The notes: a model not told the origin generated them from the letters alone. A stretch of DNA of 64,000 nt from Pseudeuparius sepicola (GCA_963920635.1 OY987301.1:17960501-18024500); one strand, 5' to 3'; counted from the first letter of the stretch, positions 50,238 through 61,940 are shown. Translations and numbers: made by a program.

Positions 50238-52440
50238 CTCATTCTTAATATAATAATAGTACATAAATATATGTTCTCGGAATAATTATGAAAAACATGG
50301 TATTTATTCAAGTACTGCATTAGTGCAAAAGCAGATATGATTAACAGATCGGAAGAACGCTGACAAAGCAGTAAAGTGCAAACCTGCATATTATAAAATT
50401 ATAACAAATATGTTGATGAAAATAAATAAAAATAATAAGGAAATAAGTTTCGTAATTTCCAAAATCTGCTATACTTGCAAATACGATTGAAACGGATTCG
50501 ATTTCTACGTTCGTCGACACATGCCACATGGGTGCATTTTAGGAAGTGCAAAAGGAAAAATGAATGAAGACAATATAACCAATTATTATTATGTATTATA
50601 CATTTAGTAGATATTTGTTTAAAAAATTATTACTAGGACATTTATTTGGCCCGTTCCGCTGTTCTATACGATGAGAGTTCTGCCGTCTGCCCCGGCACGA
50701 GTAAATAAAACTAGAAAAAAATATAATTCAAGACAAGGGTGGCAAAAGTTTAGCTATTTGAGACATCTATAGCTAGATATTAATTTTTTTATATATTTTT
50801 TCTTTTATGACGAAAAACTGATACCTATGTATTTCTCCATGGAAATTGTGTGAAAACGGCAGCGAATTAATTACCTACCTATACATGAAGAAATGCTTGA
50901 AACAACAATGTTGGAAAATAGGCCGCTAATAATAATAATTGTTGGCTAATTTCACAATGATTCGTTCACTTGAATGATCTAATCGCTCATGAAAAACGGA
51001 TGGGGTTACCTTGTTCAAGCCAACCCCTTTAATCAGCGACCCTAGAAGCGGTACGCTGAAGCCGTTCGTGCGACTCTGCCGCTGCCTTGCAGCGTCCGCT
51101 TTTATATCTTGCTGACGAGACGCCTTTGTTTATTACTCAATTATCTATAAAAACCGGGTACGGGGGAAAAATGGAAAAATGCTAACTAGGGATTACTTTC
51201 GGTAATAGGCATTTTCTTTTTCAACATAATTATCAATACCTAATAATTATTAGGTATACGAAAGTTATTACTTATAAAATAAGCGGTGCAAAGTTTATTT
51301 TTAATTGACGGCAGTTTCCGAGCGTATTTCGACAGTAATTGTTTTTTAAAACTATTCATCGGCATTAGGAAATATATACGACATGTTGGAAGGTAACATC
51401 ATCTTCTACGTAGGTAGGTATCTTTTCGGGGGAAATTGTTGACCTTTGCGACGACACGGGTCGCCGATATTTTAATTTGAAAATCCATACTTTCACTACC
51501 GCTTTCATTATTTCGTTCCATACTCTCGGGATTATAATTGAGGATACCATAAATAATACCTGTCCCTGCTTATTCGTTTCATACACTGCCATTAGAATAG
51601 AAATTAATATTAGCATATGACGAGAATTCGACTCGGCATAAACATTTCGAATTAACCTCAAGTAGGTATTCCGTTTGAAGTGGTGAATGTTCTTCATTCA
51701 AGAAATAAAACATTTTCAAATTGTAAACAAAACTTTAAAACAAAGCAATAAAATCATCAGCCCAGCTGGTCATTACTCAAATCAAATATCATTTATTGTA
51801 TTTGTCTTTTTTATTATTGGTAAACTTGATCCATTATTAGACATGCTTATTACACTCAAAAATTGTAGGTTGAGTTAGGTTACTCGACTGCTTTTTGAAT
51901 AAAGTGTTTCAGAAATCATCTCAAAATACCAAATGTGGTTGCTTCTGAATACCACTATTTTTGTTAGGTAGGTACTATTAAATATTACGTAATGTTCAAA
52001 TAACACCCATAAGTACAATAATTTAAAATCATCTTAAATTTATGGGACACTAAGAGCATAATGTATACCGTATACCTTAGTAAGTAAATTTTTATAGATA
52101 CTTATACCACAGCGAACCACAGCTTACCCTAACATACAATTTATAAAAAGTGAATCAGGAATAGGTAAACTAGGTACAACCAAAATCGACTTTTTCACGT
52201 GATTTTTCCAAACCAAGCTGATGTTCTCTACCTCGTTCTCTACTGTAGGTATATTTTAGCAATTTTAATTATTGTAACTGATATTAAAATTATATAAAAT
52301 TAGCGCTACCTAGGTATATCTTTATCCTTTTGTTGGAGCTTTTGAATATTTTTTTGGAATATTTTTAATATTACACTATCAAATTGTAGGTATGTTTTAT
52401 TCTTTGTGGATCTTACAATACACGAAAAAAGTTTAGTGTA
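50238..52440. other. Gene-free stretch
   Basis: A GC-richer patch lies at 50990-51130. A 22-bp perfect palindrome, ATACCTAATAA followed by its complement, lies at 51236-51257 but lacks flanking direct repeats. Nothing else was recognised. Confidence 0.4.
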
Positions 52441-52550
52441 ACCTAGAGAATATCATATTCATCCCTACGTCACAATGGTCGACAATAGAAATTGCATTAG
52501 GTATCGAATATTGTGACGTGGGGATGAAGATTCGTGATATTCACTGTAGG
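52441..52550. mobile_element. Small hairpin MITE, about 110 bp
   Basis: GAATATCATATTCATCCCTA and CGTCACAAT at the left are mirrored by ATTGTGACGTGGGGATGAAG and GATATTCACTG at the right. Spacer is about 30 bp. Mismatches between the arms suggest some age. Confidence 0.6.
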
Positions 52551-54069
52551 TACCTATTTGGATTTAAGTAAAACATTCATGCGGACCATGCGAGAAGTTC
52601 ACTAAAAACCAAGAAGTTTCTAATAATTTGGAATTCTAATGAGAGATTCAACAATGTACAATAAATAATGTAAATATGTACCTACCTACCTAATACATTT
52701 GAAGTTAAACTTGAAGTTCAGTACTTATAATAGTAGGTACCTACTTAATTGGTAATGACATATAGTTTTCCATCATGTTAATCATAGTAACAACTATGTA
52801 GGTAAGTAGATGTGAAAAAAGCAAACTACAAGGACTTTTCCTTTATCTAAAAGTATGGTGTTAAAATTTTACCTAATATTCCCATGAAACGTGTCACGAA
52901 TTATGAAAATATTGTTTTAACAGGGTCTTCCGCAACGTACATAATATTAATTATTCTAATGTCACATAGAGTAGGAAGTAGGAAGAGCTGGCAAGTAATA
53001 TTGACGGAAAGATTTATTGCAAAGTGTCAAAAACAGCAGAATTCATGATTGTTGTGGTCAAAATTTCAGAAGTTGCATCTCTTCCTTTTATTTTTCTTAC
53101 TGCAAAACTTTTTGAATTACTTATTAATTAGTAAGTAATAGTATACCGTGAACCGAGTTCTGATTGTTGATAAGAATACCTACACATTTAAAATAATAAT
53201 TACATAATAATGTAATAGTCTCCGATTATAATGCATTGGCAAAAGTTCAAGATTTATATTTGTTTATTTTTGTGTGTACTATGAGGTGTACCTGTATGTA
53301 AAATGCAGCCAAAATTATAATACCTAAATGATCTTCCCTCAGATTTTCCTAATAATAATTAATAAAATTAAAAATATTGCATTATGTAGATATGAATTTA
53401 AAAACACTGGATGGCCTAAATGCTTTGATTTTCATAGCCGATAAATGATAAAAAATGATAAAACATACCATAATCTCATCTCATTTACTTAGACAAATTT
53501 AGATACTTAACGATAATGGCTCTTTTGTAACATATATGCAATAACACTTTATAAACAAATTAATTAGTTTTCCTAAAAATAGCTTCCGAGACATCTTCTT
53601 TCTCACATCATGAGAAAAGTAAGTCACCGATAATTGTAATTTAGGCATAACACATGTTCGTAAAGGACCAACAATCCTTGCAATAAGCACGTCCACACAA
53701 TTTAAACAATTTCAGTGGGCAACGAGCAAGAATGCTGAAAAATTGCTTGGGTATCTTCCTTATGTAGGCAAGTATCCTTGTTGGTGTACCTACGTAGCCG
53801 CAGATATTTACCTGCTATATTTATAGGGACAAGGCTTGCAAACAATTTTTAAACAAAATACTAAAATATAACTAGATATTGAGCATCAACTCAAAATAAA
53901 ACATTGTATTATACACCGAGTTGTACAGACTTAAAGTACATGATCGAAACTCCTTATAATATGAGATAAATAGTACACTAAAGTTCTCAAAACCAGTGGC
54001 TTAACTTCAAAATATAGGCCCGGAGACAGGATTTTTTGAAGCCCCTTCTTAGGTTGTAATAAAAAAAAA
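52551..54069. other. Gene-free AT-rich stretch
   Basis: Many short GTAGGTACCTA-type words, but no gene or bounded repeat. Confidence 0.4.
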
Positions 54070-54768
54070 TGGAAGTGGATAAAGGTCCGCGAGTCGCGGA
54101 TCTTTAGTGTATTTTTTAAAGGTCCGCGAGTCGCCGGACGTCTTCATGTACACCAGGATATTCGTCAGAGCAGTGGTAGAGCGTTGGAAAACCAGTCGGA
54201 AGGTCCGGGTTCGAATCCCACGTCAAGAGTTTTTTTTAGGCAGTGGCTATTTATACGTGGCAGTCGGCAACGATGGGCGCTGCCTTATGAAAAAAGAAGG
54301 GGTAATTATTTCCAATGGTGAAACCCGCCCCCGATTTTCTTGAAATTTAGGTTAACCCCCTATTTTCGCCCGACATTTGGAAATAATTACCCCTTCTTTT
54401 TTCATACAGGCAGCGCCCATCGCCGAAAATGGAGGGCATACGCCCCTTATTGCAACGATGCTTGAGAAAATTCACTTCAGACATATGTAAATCATTTCAC
54501 CTGACTCAATTATTCAATGAGAGCGCAAGACGTACACCGACTTTTATATACGTCGGACGTATAAATAGCCACTTTCTTTTTTTATTTTTTATTTCCACGT
54601 TTGGGGCGTTCGCGTCTTCTAGGATTTTCCTTCTTTTGCTATTCGTTTCAAGGACCGGTATTTTCAAGAAGGAACAAGTCTACTGCTTCACGGATCGAGA
54701 TTCGCGACTCGCGGACCTTTAAAAAATACACTAAAGATCCGCGACTCGCGGACCTTTATCCACTCCCA
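54070..54768. mobile_element. Inverted-repeat element of 699 bp with compound ends
   Basis: The 65-bp ends (54070-54134 and 54704-54768) match almost perfectly in inverted orientation. Each end is itself a double unit: AAAGGTCCGCGAGTCGC occurs twice, separated by TCTTTAGTGTATTTTTT. Inside are two further inverted pairs: AGTGGCTATTTATACG (54243-54258 and near 54560-54580), and GGGCGCTGCC with AAGGGGTAATTATTTCCAA around 54273-54315 and 54378-54422. A tRNA-like cassette sits in the left arm only. A-rich flanks (TAAAAAA on both sides) may be the target duplication. Confidence 0.85.
54160..54237 (+). ncRNA. tRNA-like RNA polymerase III cassette (tRNA pseudogene or SINE head)
   Basis: An A-box-like AGAGCAGTGGTAGAGC (54167-54182) and a canonical B box GGTTCGAATCC (54208-54218) are spaced as in a tRNA gene, and a run of eight T at 54230-54237 would stop RNA polymerase III. 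The D stem cannot form (GAGC faces GAGC) and no acceptor stem pairs, so it is not a working tRNA. A short RNA of about 70-80 nt could still be made. Its position inside one arm of an inverted-repeat element is unusual. Confidence 0.6.
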
Positions 54769-55333
54769 TAAAAAATTAAACATACTTAAACGTTAAAAAA
54801 TTAAAATAGAATATTTATAGCAAAATAAATACAAAAATAAACTTAGGTAAATAAACTGTAATTCTGAAACGAAACAATCAATAAAATACAAACAAACTTA
54901 ACTTAGGTAAATTGTAATAGTTATTTAAATATGTAAGTATCAAGGCACTAATAATATACATCTACATCTTTTTAAGATTAATATTTTTTTATAAAAAATT
55001 TTTCGTCACGCTTTTTGATATGCGAATGCCTCAACTATCTTAAGTTTTTTTGCTCGGTCGGTAATTCTGATAGTTACGCTCGCACTGTACCGACCGGCTT
55101 CGGTCTAAACAGTTCAGCCATTGTGATGTATGTAGATGGCGACAGGCGATGCGATCACTGGATCGCTATTTCTCAGTGGGCGGTGGGCCCCCGCGATTTA
55201 TTGTGACTGTTGTGAGGGTGTTGACATGTTAAAAATTTTATTACCTACTTGTGCCAAAGGGGCCCCTAAGAGTCCGGGGCCCGGAGACCATTGCCTCCTC
55301 TGCCTCCCGGTAGTTACGCCTTACGCCACTGCT
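54769..55333. other. AT-rich spacer with a GC-richer end
   Basis: GC-richer between about 55050 and 55330. Two overlapping 63-70-codon plus ORFs there have no recognisable domain. Confidence 0.4.
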
Positions 55334-55590
55334 ATCGAGCAAGATTAGTAAAAAACTACGCATCCTCATACACACCTAAGGTGAAGATAATGAGAAAGGT
55401 ATTCTACCTTCTAGCGAGACACCTACAAAAATTTCAAAACAATTTGAAAGTAAAATAAGAAAATTCAAAGGCGCATACTTACCTATCATAAAAATACCTA
55501 GAGCCTTTTTTCACTCAGCACACTAAGTTTTGTTCAAGGCTCGAATATAAGGAATGAAAGTTCATTTAATGTAAATCTCGATGTAAATAA
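55334..55590. repeat. Tandem duplication of about 298 bp, unit 1
   Basis: Begins ATCGAGCAAGATTAGTAAAA and contains CATAAAAATACCTA, TTTCACTCAGCACAC and AGTTTTGTTCAAGGCT. Unit 2 starts 298 bp later with the same order. A good minus-strand splice donor (GGTAAGTATG) in unit 1 at about 55492-55485 is not kept in unit 2. Confidence 0.75.
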
Positions 55591-55631
55591 AATTCTTGAA
55601 TCAGTAGTTCCATGCAATATCATCAGTGCGC

Positions 55632-55850
55632 ATCGAGCAAGATTAGTCAAAAATTACACAGCTAAGCTTAAGGTACTTTCCACCGAAGTACCTACAAAAA
55701 GACAGTATCAAAACAATTTAAAATAAAATAAGGAAAATCATAGGTCCTACCTACCTCATAAAAATACCTACAATCTTTCACTCGGCACACCTATGTTTTG
55801 TTCGAGGCTTTGTTTATGTTGTCGAAAGAAAGTTCACTTAATGTAGGAAA
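55632..55850. repeat. Tandem duplication of about 298 bp, unit 2
   Basis: ATCGAGCAAGATTAGTCAAA, CATAAAAATACCTACAATC, TTTCACTCGGCACAC, ATGTTTTGTTCGAGGCT and AAAGTTCACTTAATGTA align to unit 1 with scattered differences. Confidence 0.75.
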
Positions 55851-56250
55851 CTATAAATCCTATATTTATATTACCTATTTACAATGAACTAAAATTAAAA
55901 AAAAGGAAGACAAATCAATGATCAATGGTTCAATAACTGTATTGGCTAGAAGTTACTGAAGGGCAACTGATTTGATTGTATTGAGCTTATGGTTAATTCA
56001 TAAAATGCAAATAAGGCAAAACAAGCCAAATACTTTAAAAAAATTTTAGGTGTTTTTAGAAATCGACATATACAAGCCGGCAAAACGTAACCGCGGTTCA
56101 GCAGTAGGTACCTGTACACCACCAAACTTTTATTAGAAAATACAGCTTGCACTGAATCTATAGCAAAATGACTTGAAAGATCGCCGAAGAAATTTTAAAC
56201 GTAAAACGACTTCCTCGCCAAATAAGACGCAATTAATTATTACTAATTAA
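55851..56250. other. AT-rich spacer
   Basis: A 68-codon minus ORF (55946-56152) lacks any known motif. Nothing else was seen. Confidence 0.35.
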
Positions 56251-56259
56251 AACCTATTA

Positions 56260-56560
56260 CTTGCCTTTTGACGAAATTCCTGGTGGAAACAAAGAGAAGC
56301 TCGGGGGCCACGCTGCTAAGTTCCAAGTTGGAGGGACTTTTTCAGTCGATTGCACAAAACCACCCGCACTTTACAGCAATACGTAACGCGAAAACGTCAA
56401 AGACAGTACAATATCGAACACGATGTTATTAATTTTGGGCTTTTTAGGCCACTTTCGTAAAATTCTTGTATAACGCCAATGTTCACTTGTATCCCCACTT
56501 CGGCATATCAAAATGGCGGACGCGCACTGTAATGATACCGTTGCTTCGCCCAGTGTGGAC
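56260..56560. promoter_or_regulatory. Possible promoter block with ATGGCGG motif
   Basis: GC-richer DNA in AT-rich surroundings with ATCAAAATGGCGGACGCG at about 56508-56525, a motif class common at TATA-less start sites, and a minus-strand CAAGTAATAG near 56270 that could be a splice donor. No coding exon was found to attach to it, so the call is weak. Confidence 0.25.
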
Positions 56561-57606
56561 TGTCACTGCGACGGTGCCAAACTTATCATTGTTTCTCCAA
56601 ATTTCTTTTATTAAACTTGCTAGGCTATAATAATGTTTGAAAATCTATAACAATTAGAAATACTTAGCAAATTTAGGAACTTCCGTGAATCATAAAATTA
56701 AAATGGAAATTACATATTTTATTTTTTATGTTCAGATATAGGTTAAAAGGCAATAATTAATTTTATTTTAGAATAGTTAAAAAAATAAATAAATAGGTAC
56801 CTACCTACTTAACTTTTCTCTAATAGAAATACAGAATCAGGTGTTAGAAAACAAATACCTACCTATTCTTTTCCAACAAAGCGTGTCGAAAATTAATGTA
56901 CCTTCCTACACGTTTTAGTACGGAAAGTTGAACTTTTACGCACTCGTGTCTCGTGTCATAGAGTTACATTTTCGCATAAGTGCAGTAAAATTTCTTTTCT
57001 GTGCAATTTTTAAAATGAAATAATATATGCACACTTAAAATCATCATTATCATCATTTGTTCTAGTTTTTTTAATATCGTTTCCTTTTTTATTTGAATAA
57101 CTAGCTATATCTATTTTTTCTGCCTTTGATTATACTTTCACCAAATAGAAAAATAGGTATGAAATGAACTGGCTGCTTTAATGCCACTAGAAAAAAATTG
57201 TACCTAAGACGCACAGTACTGTCTTTTCAGCACTTGTCACTATGCGCCGTTCGGTCAACTGCTGCCAAGTGCGGAATAGTGTCATTCCCTGGCTATTAAA
57301 AATAATGTGACAAAAGGTGAAATTTTCTTGGAAATCACACTATATACGATAAATCTGACAATGAGGCTGTACTCGTCAATCGTTGACAGTTGACAGGTGA
57401 ATGGTGAATTTAAGAACACGGGGGACGGGGTGGGCACAAACCTTTTATTTTTTTTTAATTTTAAAAGTGATTCTAGAGATCTTTTTGGGTGTGTTGCGTA
57501 CAATATACAAATAAAAAAATTAGTTCGATTGTGGCAATAGAATCAATTTTTGGTCTGAGATCAATTGTGTCCTAAGTAAAACAGGCAAAACTGTTATCAT
57601 TTAAAT

Positions 57607-57642
57607 ATATTAGCGTTGACTGACGTCAGTCAACGATATTAG
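57607..57642. mobile_element. 22-bp perfect palindrome flanked by 7-bp direct repeats
   Basis: ATATTAG, then CGTTGACTGAC joined to its exact complement (57614-57635), then ATATTAG again. This is the layout expected if a transposon lost everything but its two fused terminal repeats between target duplications. The centre TGACGTCA is also a consensus CRE site. Confidence 0.5.
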
Positions 57643-57878
57643 GTATATGCCTGATTTTATCCGGTGCTCTTTCGAATATTGGAAAGTGGAGTAATAAGGG
57701 TACTGTGATAATGGTAAAACATATTGCCAATTCCTCATACTTTTTGGGTCTATACGTTTGTAAAGATATACATATTAAGTATCCAAAATGATGAATGGGA
57801 AAACTTATATTTTATGTCGAATGGATAGTGCATTCAGTAATTATGATTAATTAGCTCTAATGGGGTGGGCATGTGTGG

Positions 57879-57917
57879 ATTAAAACCACCGAACTAATTT
57901 AGTTCGGTGATTAAAAC
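57879..57917. mobile_element. 23-bp perfect palindrome flanked by 8-bp direct repeats
   Basis: ATTAAAAC (57879-57886), CACCGAACTAA, a single T, the exact complement TTAGTTCGGTG (57899-57909), then ATTAAAAC (57910-57917). An 8-bp duplication and ends beginning CA fit the hAT superfamily. With no interior at all, it looks like a fully collapsed copy. Confidence 0.6.
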
Positions 57918-58450
57918 TCACAATATCTAAAGTAGGTAGGTACTGCAATAATGCAAGTACATGAAAAAGAAACAGTACCTACTCCACTCACGCATGACTA
58001 CTTTAATTACTATTGACTGAAACCATTTTTCTGGGAAATGGGGAAGGAAACTGTTGTCAAATCTGACACGTGAGATATAGATGGCTGTCACCAATCTATC
58101 TGTCAGTATTCTAGCCTTCAAAAGGTATAATAATAAAAGGTGGTTATTTGGATTATTTTTCTCCCATAGAAGCTAGGTGGCAGAGCATATGCTGCCTTTT
58201 CCCAATAAATATTTCACAGATTACAAGCAATATTTTATGTTGGAGCGTTATCAGTAATTCCTTGTTCTTCAATAATACCCGATTAGTATCTATCTAGTGT
58301 TTCCATCGTTTTGAGTGAATTTTGGCGAGATCACACAACCCTCCAAATATTCCCCACATTTACTGAAACTCCCTGTATAAATAAATAAAATGATTAAATT
58401 TCTAAAGTATATCAAGGGAAAGAGGAAATGAACATTACAAAACTATAAAA

Positions 58451-60334
58451 TTATAAAGTATTGGATCTGCCGATCCTCTTATACTTAATATTGCTAGTAT
58501 CCACATTGCCAATATTTTTCGAACCTTTTGACATTAAATTCCGAATAAAATCCAATGATATCTTCGACTTAAAAACCAACTTCTTCAAACTTTTTGATTG
58601 CTTCCTAACTTTTTCTAACTGTTGCTCAGTCGACATTCCATTTTCTTCTTCAAATACATCTGGGAACTTGACATAAGACTGTTCCTCAGGCTTCTCCACC
58701 TGTTTTGGCGTGCTTGTAAATTTTTCCCTAGGAGACTTAGTCTGAGGAGTGTACGTCCATCCCAACTTAAAAATATCTTCCTTCACAGTAGGTTGATTTT
58801 TCAGATGAGAGATCTGGTTGAATTCTTCCTTTTTAAATGTTTCGTAGTCATCGTAAATGAATCCATCACCTGCTTTAGTATCGCTGTCAGATGTGCTTGT
58901 TACGTTCAAGGCTGTCTTGTATAAAGTTATAGATTGCTCTTCATCTAATTCATCTGAAATGAATATGTAAAAATTACTACTATTTTAATAGGGTGCCACA
59001 AACTCAAATTGCTAATAATTAGATTTTGGTTAACAACGAAGGTGTTAGTGTTAGTCATTTCGCATATTTTAATCACTGCGACAAATTATACGAGATCCAA
59101 ATGTGTAATAATAATTCACCTAAATCAAGAAGAAGTAAATTGGAGTATCAATGCGGGTTACAGTAACTCAACTTTAAATAATTAAATTAAATGATTTATA
59201 AAATATAATTATTTCTGTACCCCAGCGATGAAGTTAAACTTTTAATAACCACATGATTTAATTCACTAATAGGCTGATTTAATAATTTGAATCATAACTC
59301 TCGTAAAACTTAAAACATTGTACCTACTTACCAATTTTGGACAAATCAATCTTCACATCACAGTTGTTTTTGTCTTTAATGGTATCATATGCACAAGACT
59401 CATTCAAATAACATATTGTATTATATTCAACAGTCTGTGAACTTTTCGTTGCCAGTGTATTTCTTGACACACTGTCATAATCGTCTGTTTGCGAAGAACT
59501 TTCTTTTATCTGATTATTTGTAAGAATACACGGAAGAATCCTGGGCATGTTGAAAACCCACGAACATTCCTTTGAAAAGTTACGTAGTAAAAATTCAGAT
59601 GTAATTTTGCTGTTCTCATCAGATCGAAGGGATGTCCAATCAAAAAAATGTGCCATATTGTTTACTCGTGCCTTTTCAAAAATATGTTTCCATCGTACCA
59701 ACATGAGATTGAATAAAGGAAGCATTTTGTTGCGTTTTGGAAATCCTGGTAGAAACGGCCGAGAAAAAATTGCCGTATAAAAATATTTTGATAAGCACGC
59801 GAGGGAACGTCTCACAAATTGTGTATCCATTCTAGATACCTTCCTTAGAAAAGTAATCAGCATATTCAGCATAAGTAAATTGGGAGGTGGTAACTTGCTC
59901 AAAGTTTTAACAATAGCTTCATCCAACATTTCTTTTTCCTCTTGATTGAGGGTATGATGAGATTTACAAGCATTTGCCAATTCCTGCCAGTTGAGGATTA
60001 TTCCATTTGAATGCACTGGTAAAAGAGGTAGCGGCAGTAATCCTAAGAATTGACGTATGACCCAAAAGTATGCCCCAGGTGGAAATTTTTTCAATTCAGT
60101 GCGGTACCAATTATCATTTCTGAGTGCTTCTTTTAAATTAAAACGCTCGGTTAAGGATCCTTGGCCATAACATAACATTTCGCATACATTGCAGTCACTT
60201 CTTTTTGCCGCTTGGTATGCCACTGCGAATAAAAACTTTACCCTTGGGTGTATATCCTCTGGTGGGAAGATATCCTCTAAAGGCACACCGTACTCGAATA
60301 TTTTGCAGTATAAGTTGGAGAAATCCATTATCAT
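58451..60334 (-). CDS. RhoGAP-like protein without arginine finger, two exons, 501 residues
   Basis: Exon 1 is 60334-59332 and exon 2 is 58953-58451. The 1,506-nt joined frame is open to a TAA stop. The ATG at 60334 is preceded in frame by TAA nine bases upstream. Residues about 35-195 follow the RhoGAP layout: GQGSLTERFNLKEALRND (58-75), RQFLGLLPLPLLP (94-106, the family's 'LxELPxPLLP' helix) and LPPPNLLMLNMLITFLRKVS (148-167). RhoGAP domains speed GTP hydrolysis on Rho GTPases using an arginine in a GIFRxSG loop. Here that loop reads CEMLCYGQGS with no arginine, and the usual NKM..NLA motif is replaced by DTQFVRRSLACL, so catalysis is unlikely and a binding or scaffold role is possible. Residues 335-501 are acidic then lysine-rich, without a known domain (KLVFKSKISLDFIRNLMSK near the end). 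The coding reality is well supported; the family assignment is inferred. Confidence 0.85.
58954..59331 (-). other. Intron of the RhoGAP-like gene, 378 bp
   Basis: On the minus strand the donor is AAAATTG|GTAAGTAGG and the acceptor ATTCATTTCAG|ATGAATTAG. Splicing joins codon G|AT (Asp) and keeps one frame across exons. Reading through instead gives a stop two codons after the donor, so the splice is needed for the C-terminal 167 residues. Confidence 0.85.
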
Positions 60335-60391
60335 TACATGTTATTCCAGATTCCTTATTCCGTAGGTACTATGTACTATAGAACAAATCAA

Positions 60392-60400
60392 CTATTTATA
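60392..60400 (-). promoter_or_regulatory. TATA box of the RhoGAP-like gene
   Basis: TATAAATAG on the minus strand lies 58-66 bases upstream of the ATG at 60334. A start site about 30 bases downstream (around 60365) would give a leader of only about 30 nt. No competing promoter signal was seen closer to the gene. Confidence 0.45.
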
Positions 60401-61940
60401 CTTAAAAGTATCTTCTATTCTAGTTTTTGAATTGTATGCCAATGCCAAGTTAAGATAAACTGACATGTGTCGCCGTGTGCCCTCTGGCAACAAGTAGAAG
60501 AACCAGAGAACTTAGGCATACAGAAAACGTTGGGGTAGTGTTCGAAAACTTAACGGTTTTTTCGCGAGGAGTTCAGGGCATTCAGGGTTCGGTTATGAAC
60601 GACGCAAAGCGGACCACAGTGCTCTAAGTGCTCTGATAATCCAGAAACAGTCAAGGCAAAGGGTGGGTGACATGCGCGTTTCATTCCATTGTGCAAAGTG
60701 TGGAGTGCGCGTAGTCGTTTCGTCGTTTCCAGTATGAAAAAATTACTATTTTGCAAAATGCCAGCCTCATGTATGATTTGGAATTGCCCGAAAAAGAATC
60801 GTAGACCCGGAATTAACTATTTCATATGTATGTAGCATTTACGTTTCACTTTGTAGCTTCAGCTGTTGCTTACGATTCTCCATTTTGCACAGGGACGGAC
60901 TCAAATGAATATCGTGTAAAAATATCTGTTTTTATAGCGTTGGATGAAATATTAAAGGTATTTATCCAAAAACTTTAATATAAACCCTGAGTAGATATTT
61001 TTACTTATATTAACTTAATAACAGAGCTTTAGTCGTCTAATTTGTAAAGTGTTTAGAGGGTAACACCGTTCTGAATTTCGCGCATATATAAAATATCCTT
61101 TTCTTTGACAGATAACTTTGGGGACGCTGCATAATCGGTTTTAACCCCTTCTCCCCCCTCCCCTTATTTGTATGTTCACAACAGTTCTGGAATGACTATT
61201 CTGCATTCTGATCCTGATCCGCTAGAACTGGTTCAGAACTATGTGTTGGAACAAAGCTACGTGTTATTCTAAACCACGGCCCTCGTAAAATAACCGGACT
61301 GCTTATCAAATACACATACCTAATTAATTATATAGGAATGTGGTCGAATACGATAATGTTGTCCCATCCATAGACAAGGGAGGGGAGAGGACGCGTAACT
61401 TGTATTTACGGACCATAGCAGAGAGCGTGCCCAAGGTCTCTAGAATAAATAGACCTTGGTGCATGCCCAAATATCAATGCGACGCCATAATTTGGTGCCA
61501 GATGTCGTATATGACAGGTTTAGTTTTGTGATTTTTTGCTAATACCTTTGCTAATACGCGGTTTGAAGACATTGTTATTTTTGTGGCATCGGCATCATAA
61601 TGAGTTTTGTTCAGCTTTTGGTTGCAAGAGTCGAAGTGAACAGAAAGTATCAGGAATAACCTTTTATAGGTAAATATTTTATAGTTAGAAAAATAGCTTC
61701 AAAGAAAAAATACATTGTATAATTTGTATACCGCCTCAAACAACTAAAATTTTGTTGCTTTATGTCGAAATTTGGTCCCTTTATAAACCAACAGTAATGC
61801 TTTATAGGCATTTTTCCTTCGACTTTGAATAATTTCAACTGAATTTGAACGATTTTTATCACGATGACGTGTATCGGAAACGTCAAAATATTATGCACGT
61901 GGAGTAACGGCCCTCGTAAAATAAAGTGGACCGCCATTGG
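60401..61940. other. Upstream region of the RhoGAP-like gene, gene-free
   Basis: GC-richer between about 60470 and 60760, otherwise AT-rich. CACGGCCCTCGTAAAATAA at 61275-61293 recurs almost unchanged at about 61907-61925. An inverted pair CCAAGGTCT / AGACCTTGG lies at about 61430-61456. No gene was recognised. Confidence 0.4.

Larger units (their letters stand above)
56561..58450. other. Gene-free stretch with two direct-repeat-flanked palindromes
   Basis: AT-rich, with the two micro-palindromes at 57607-57642 and 57879-57917. Short ORFs have no recognisable domain. The 3' UTR of the RhoGAP-like gene should run down from 58450; no standard AATAAA on the minus strand was found in the next 300 bp. 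Confidence 0.4.

Noticed and set aside
51236..51257. 22-bp perfect palindrome beginning ATACCTAATAA
   Set aside because: Built from the AT-rich words common here and without flanking direct repeats, so not grouped with the 57-kb micro-elements.
60550..60756. 68-codon minus ORF upstream of the RhoGAP-like gene
   Set aside because: It lies above the TATA box, has no recognisable domain, and cannot be joined in frame to the downstream ATG, which has a stop just upstream.
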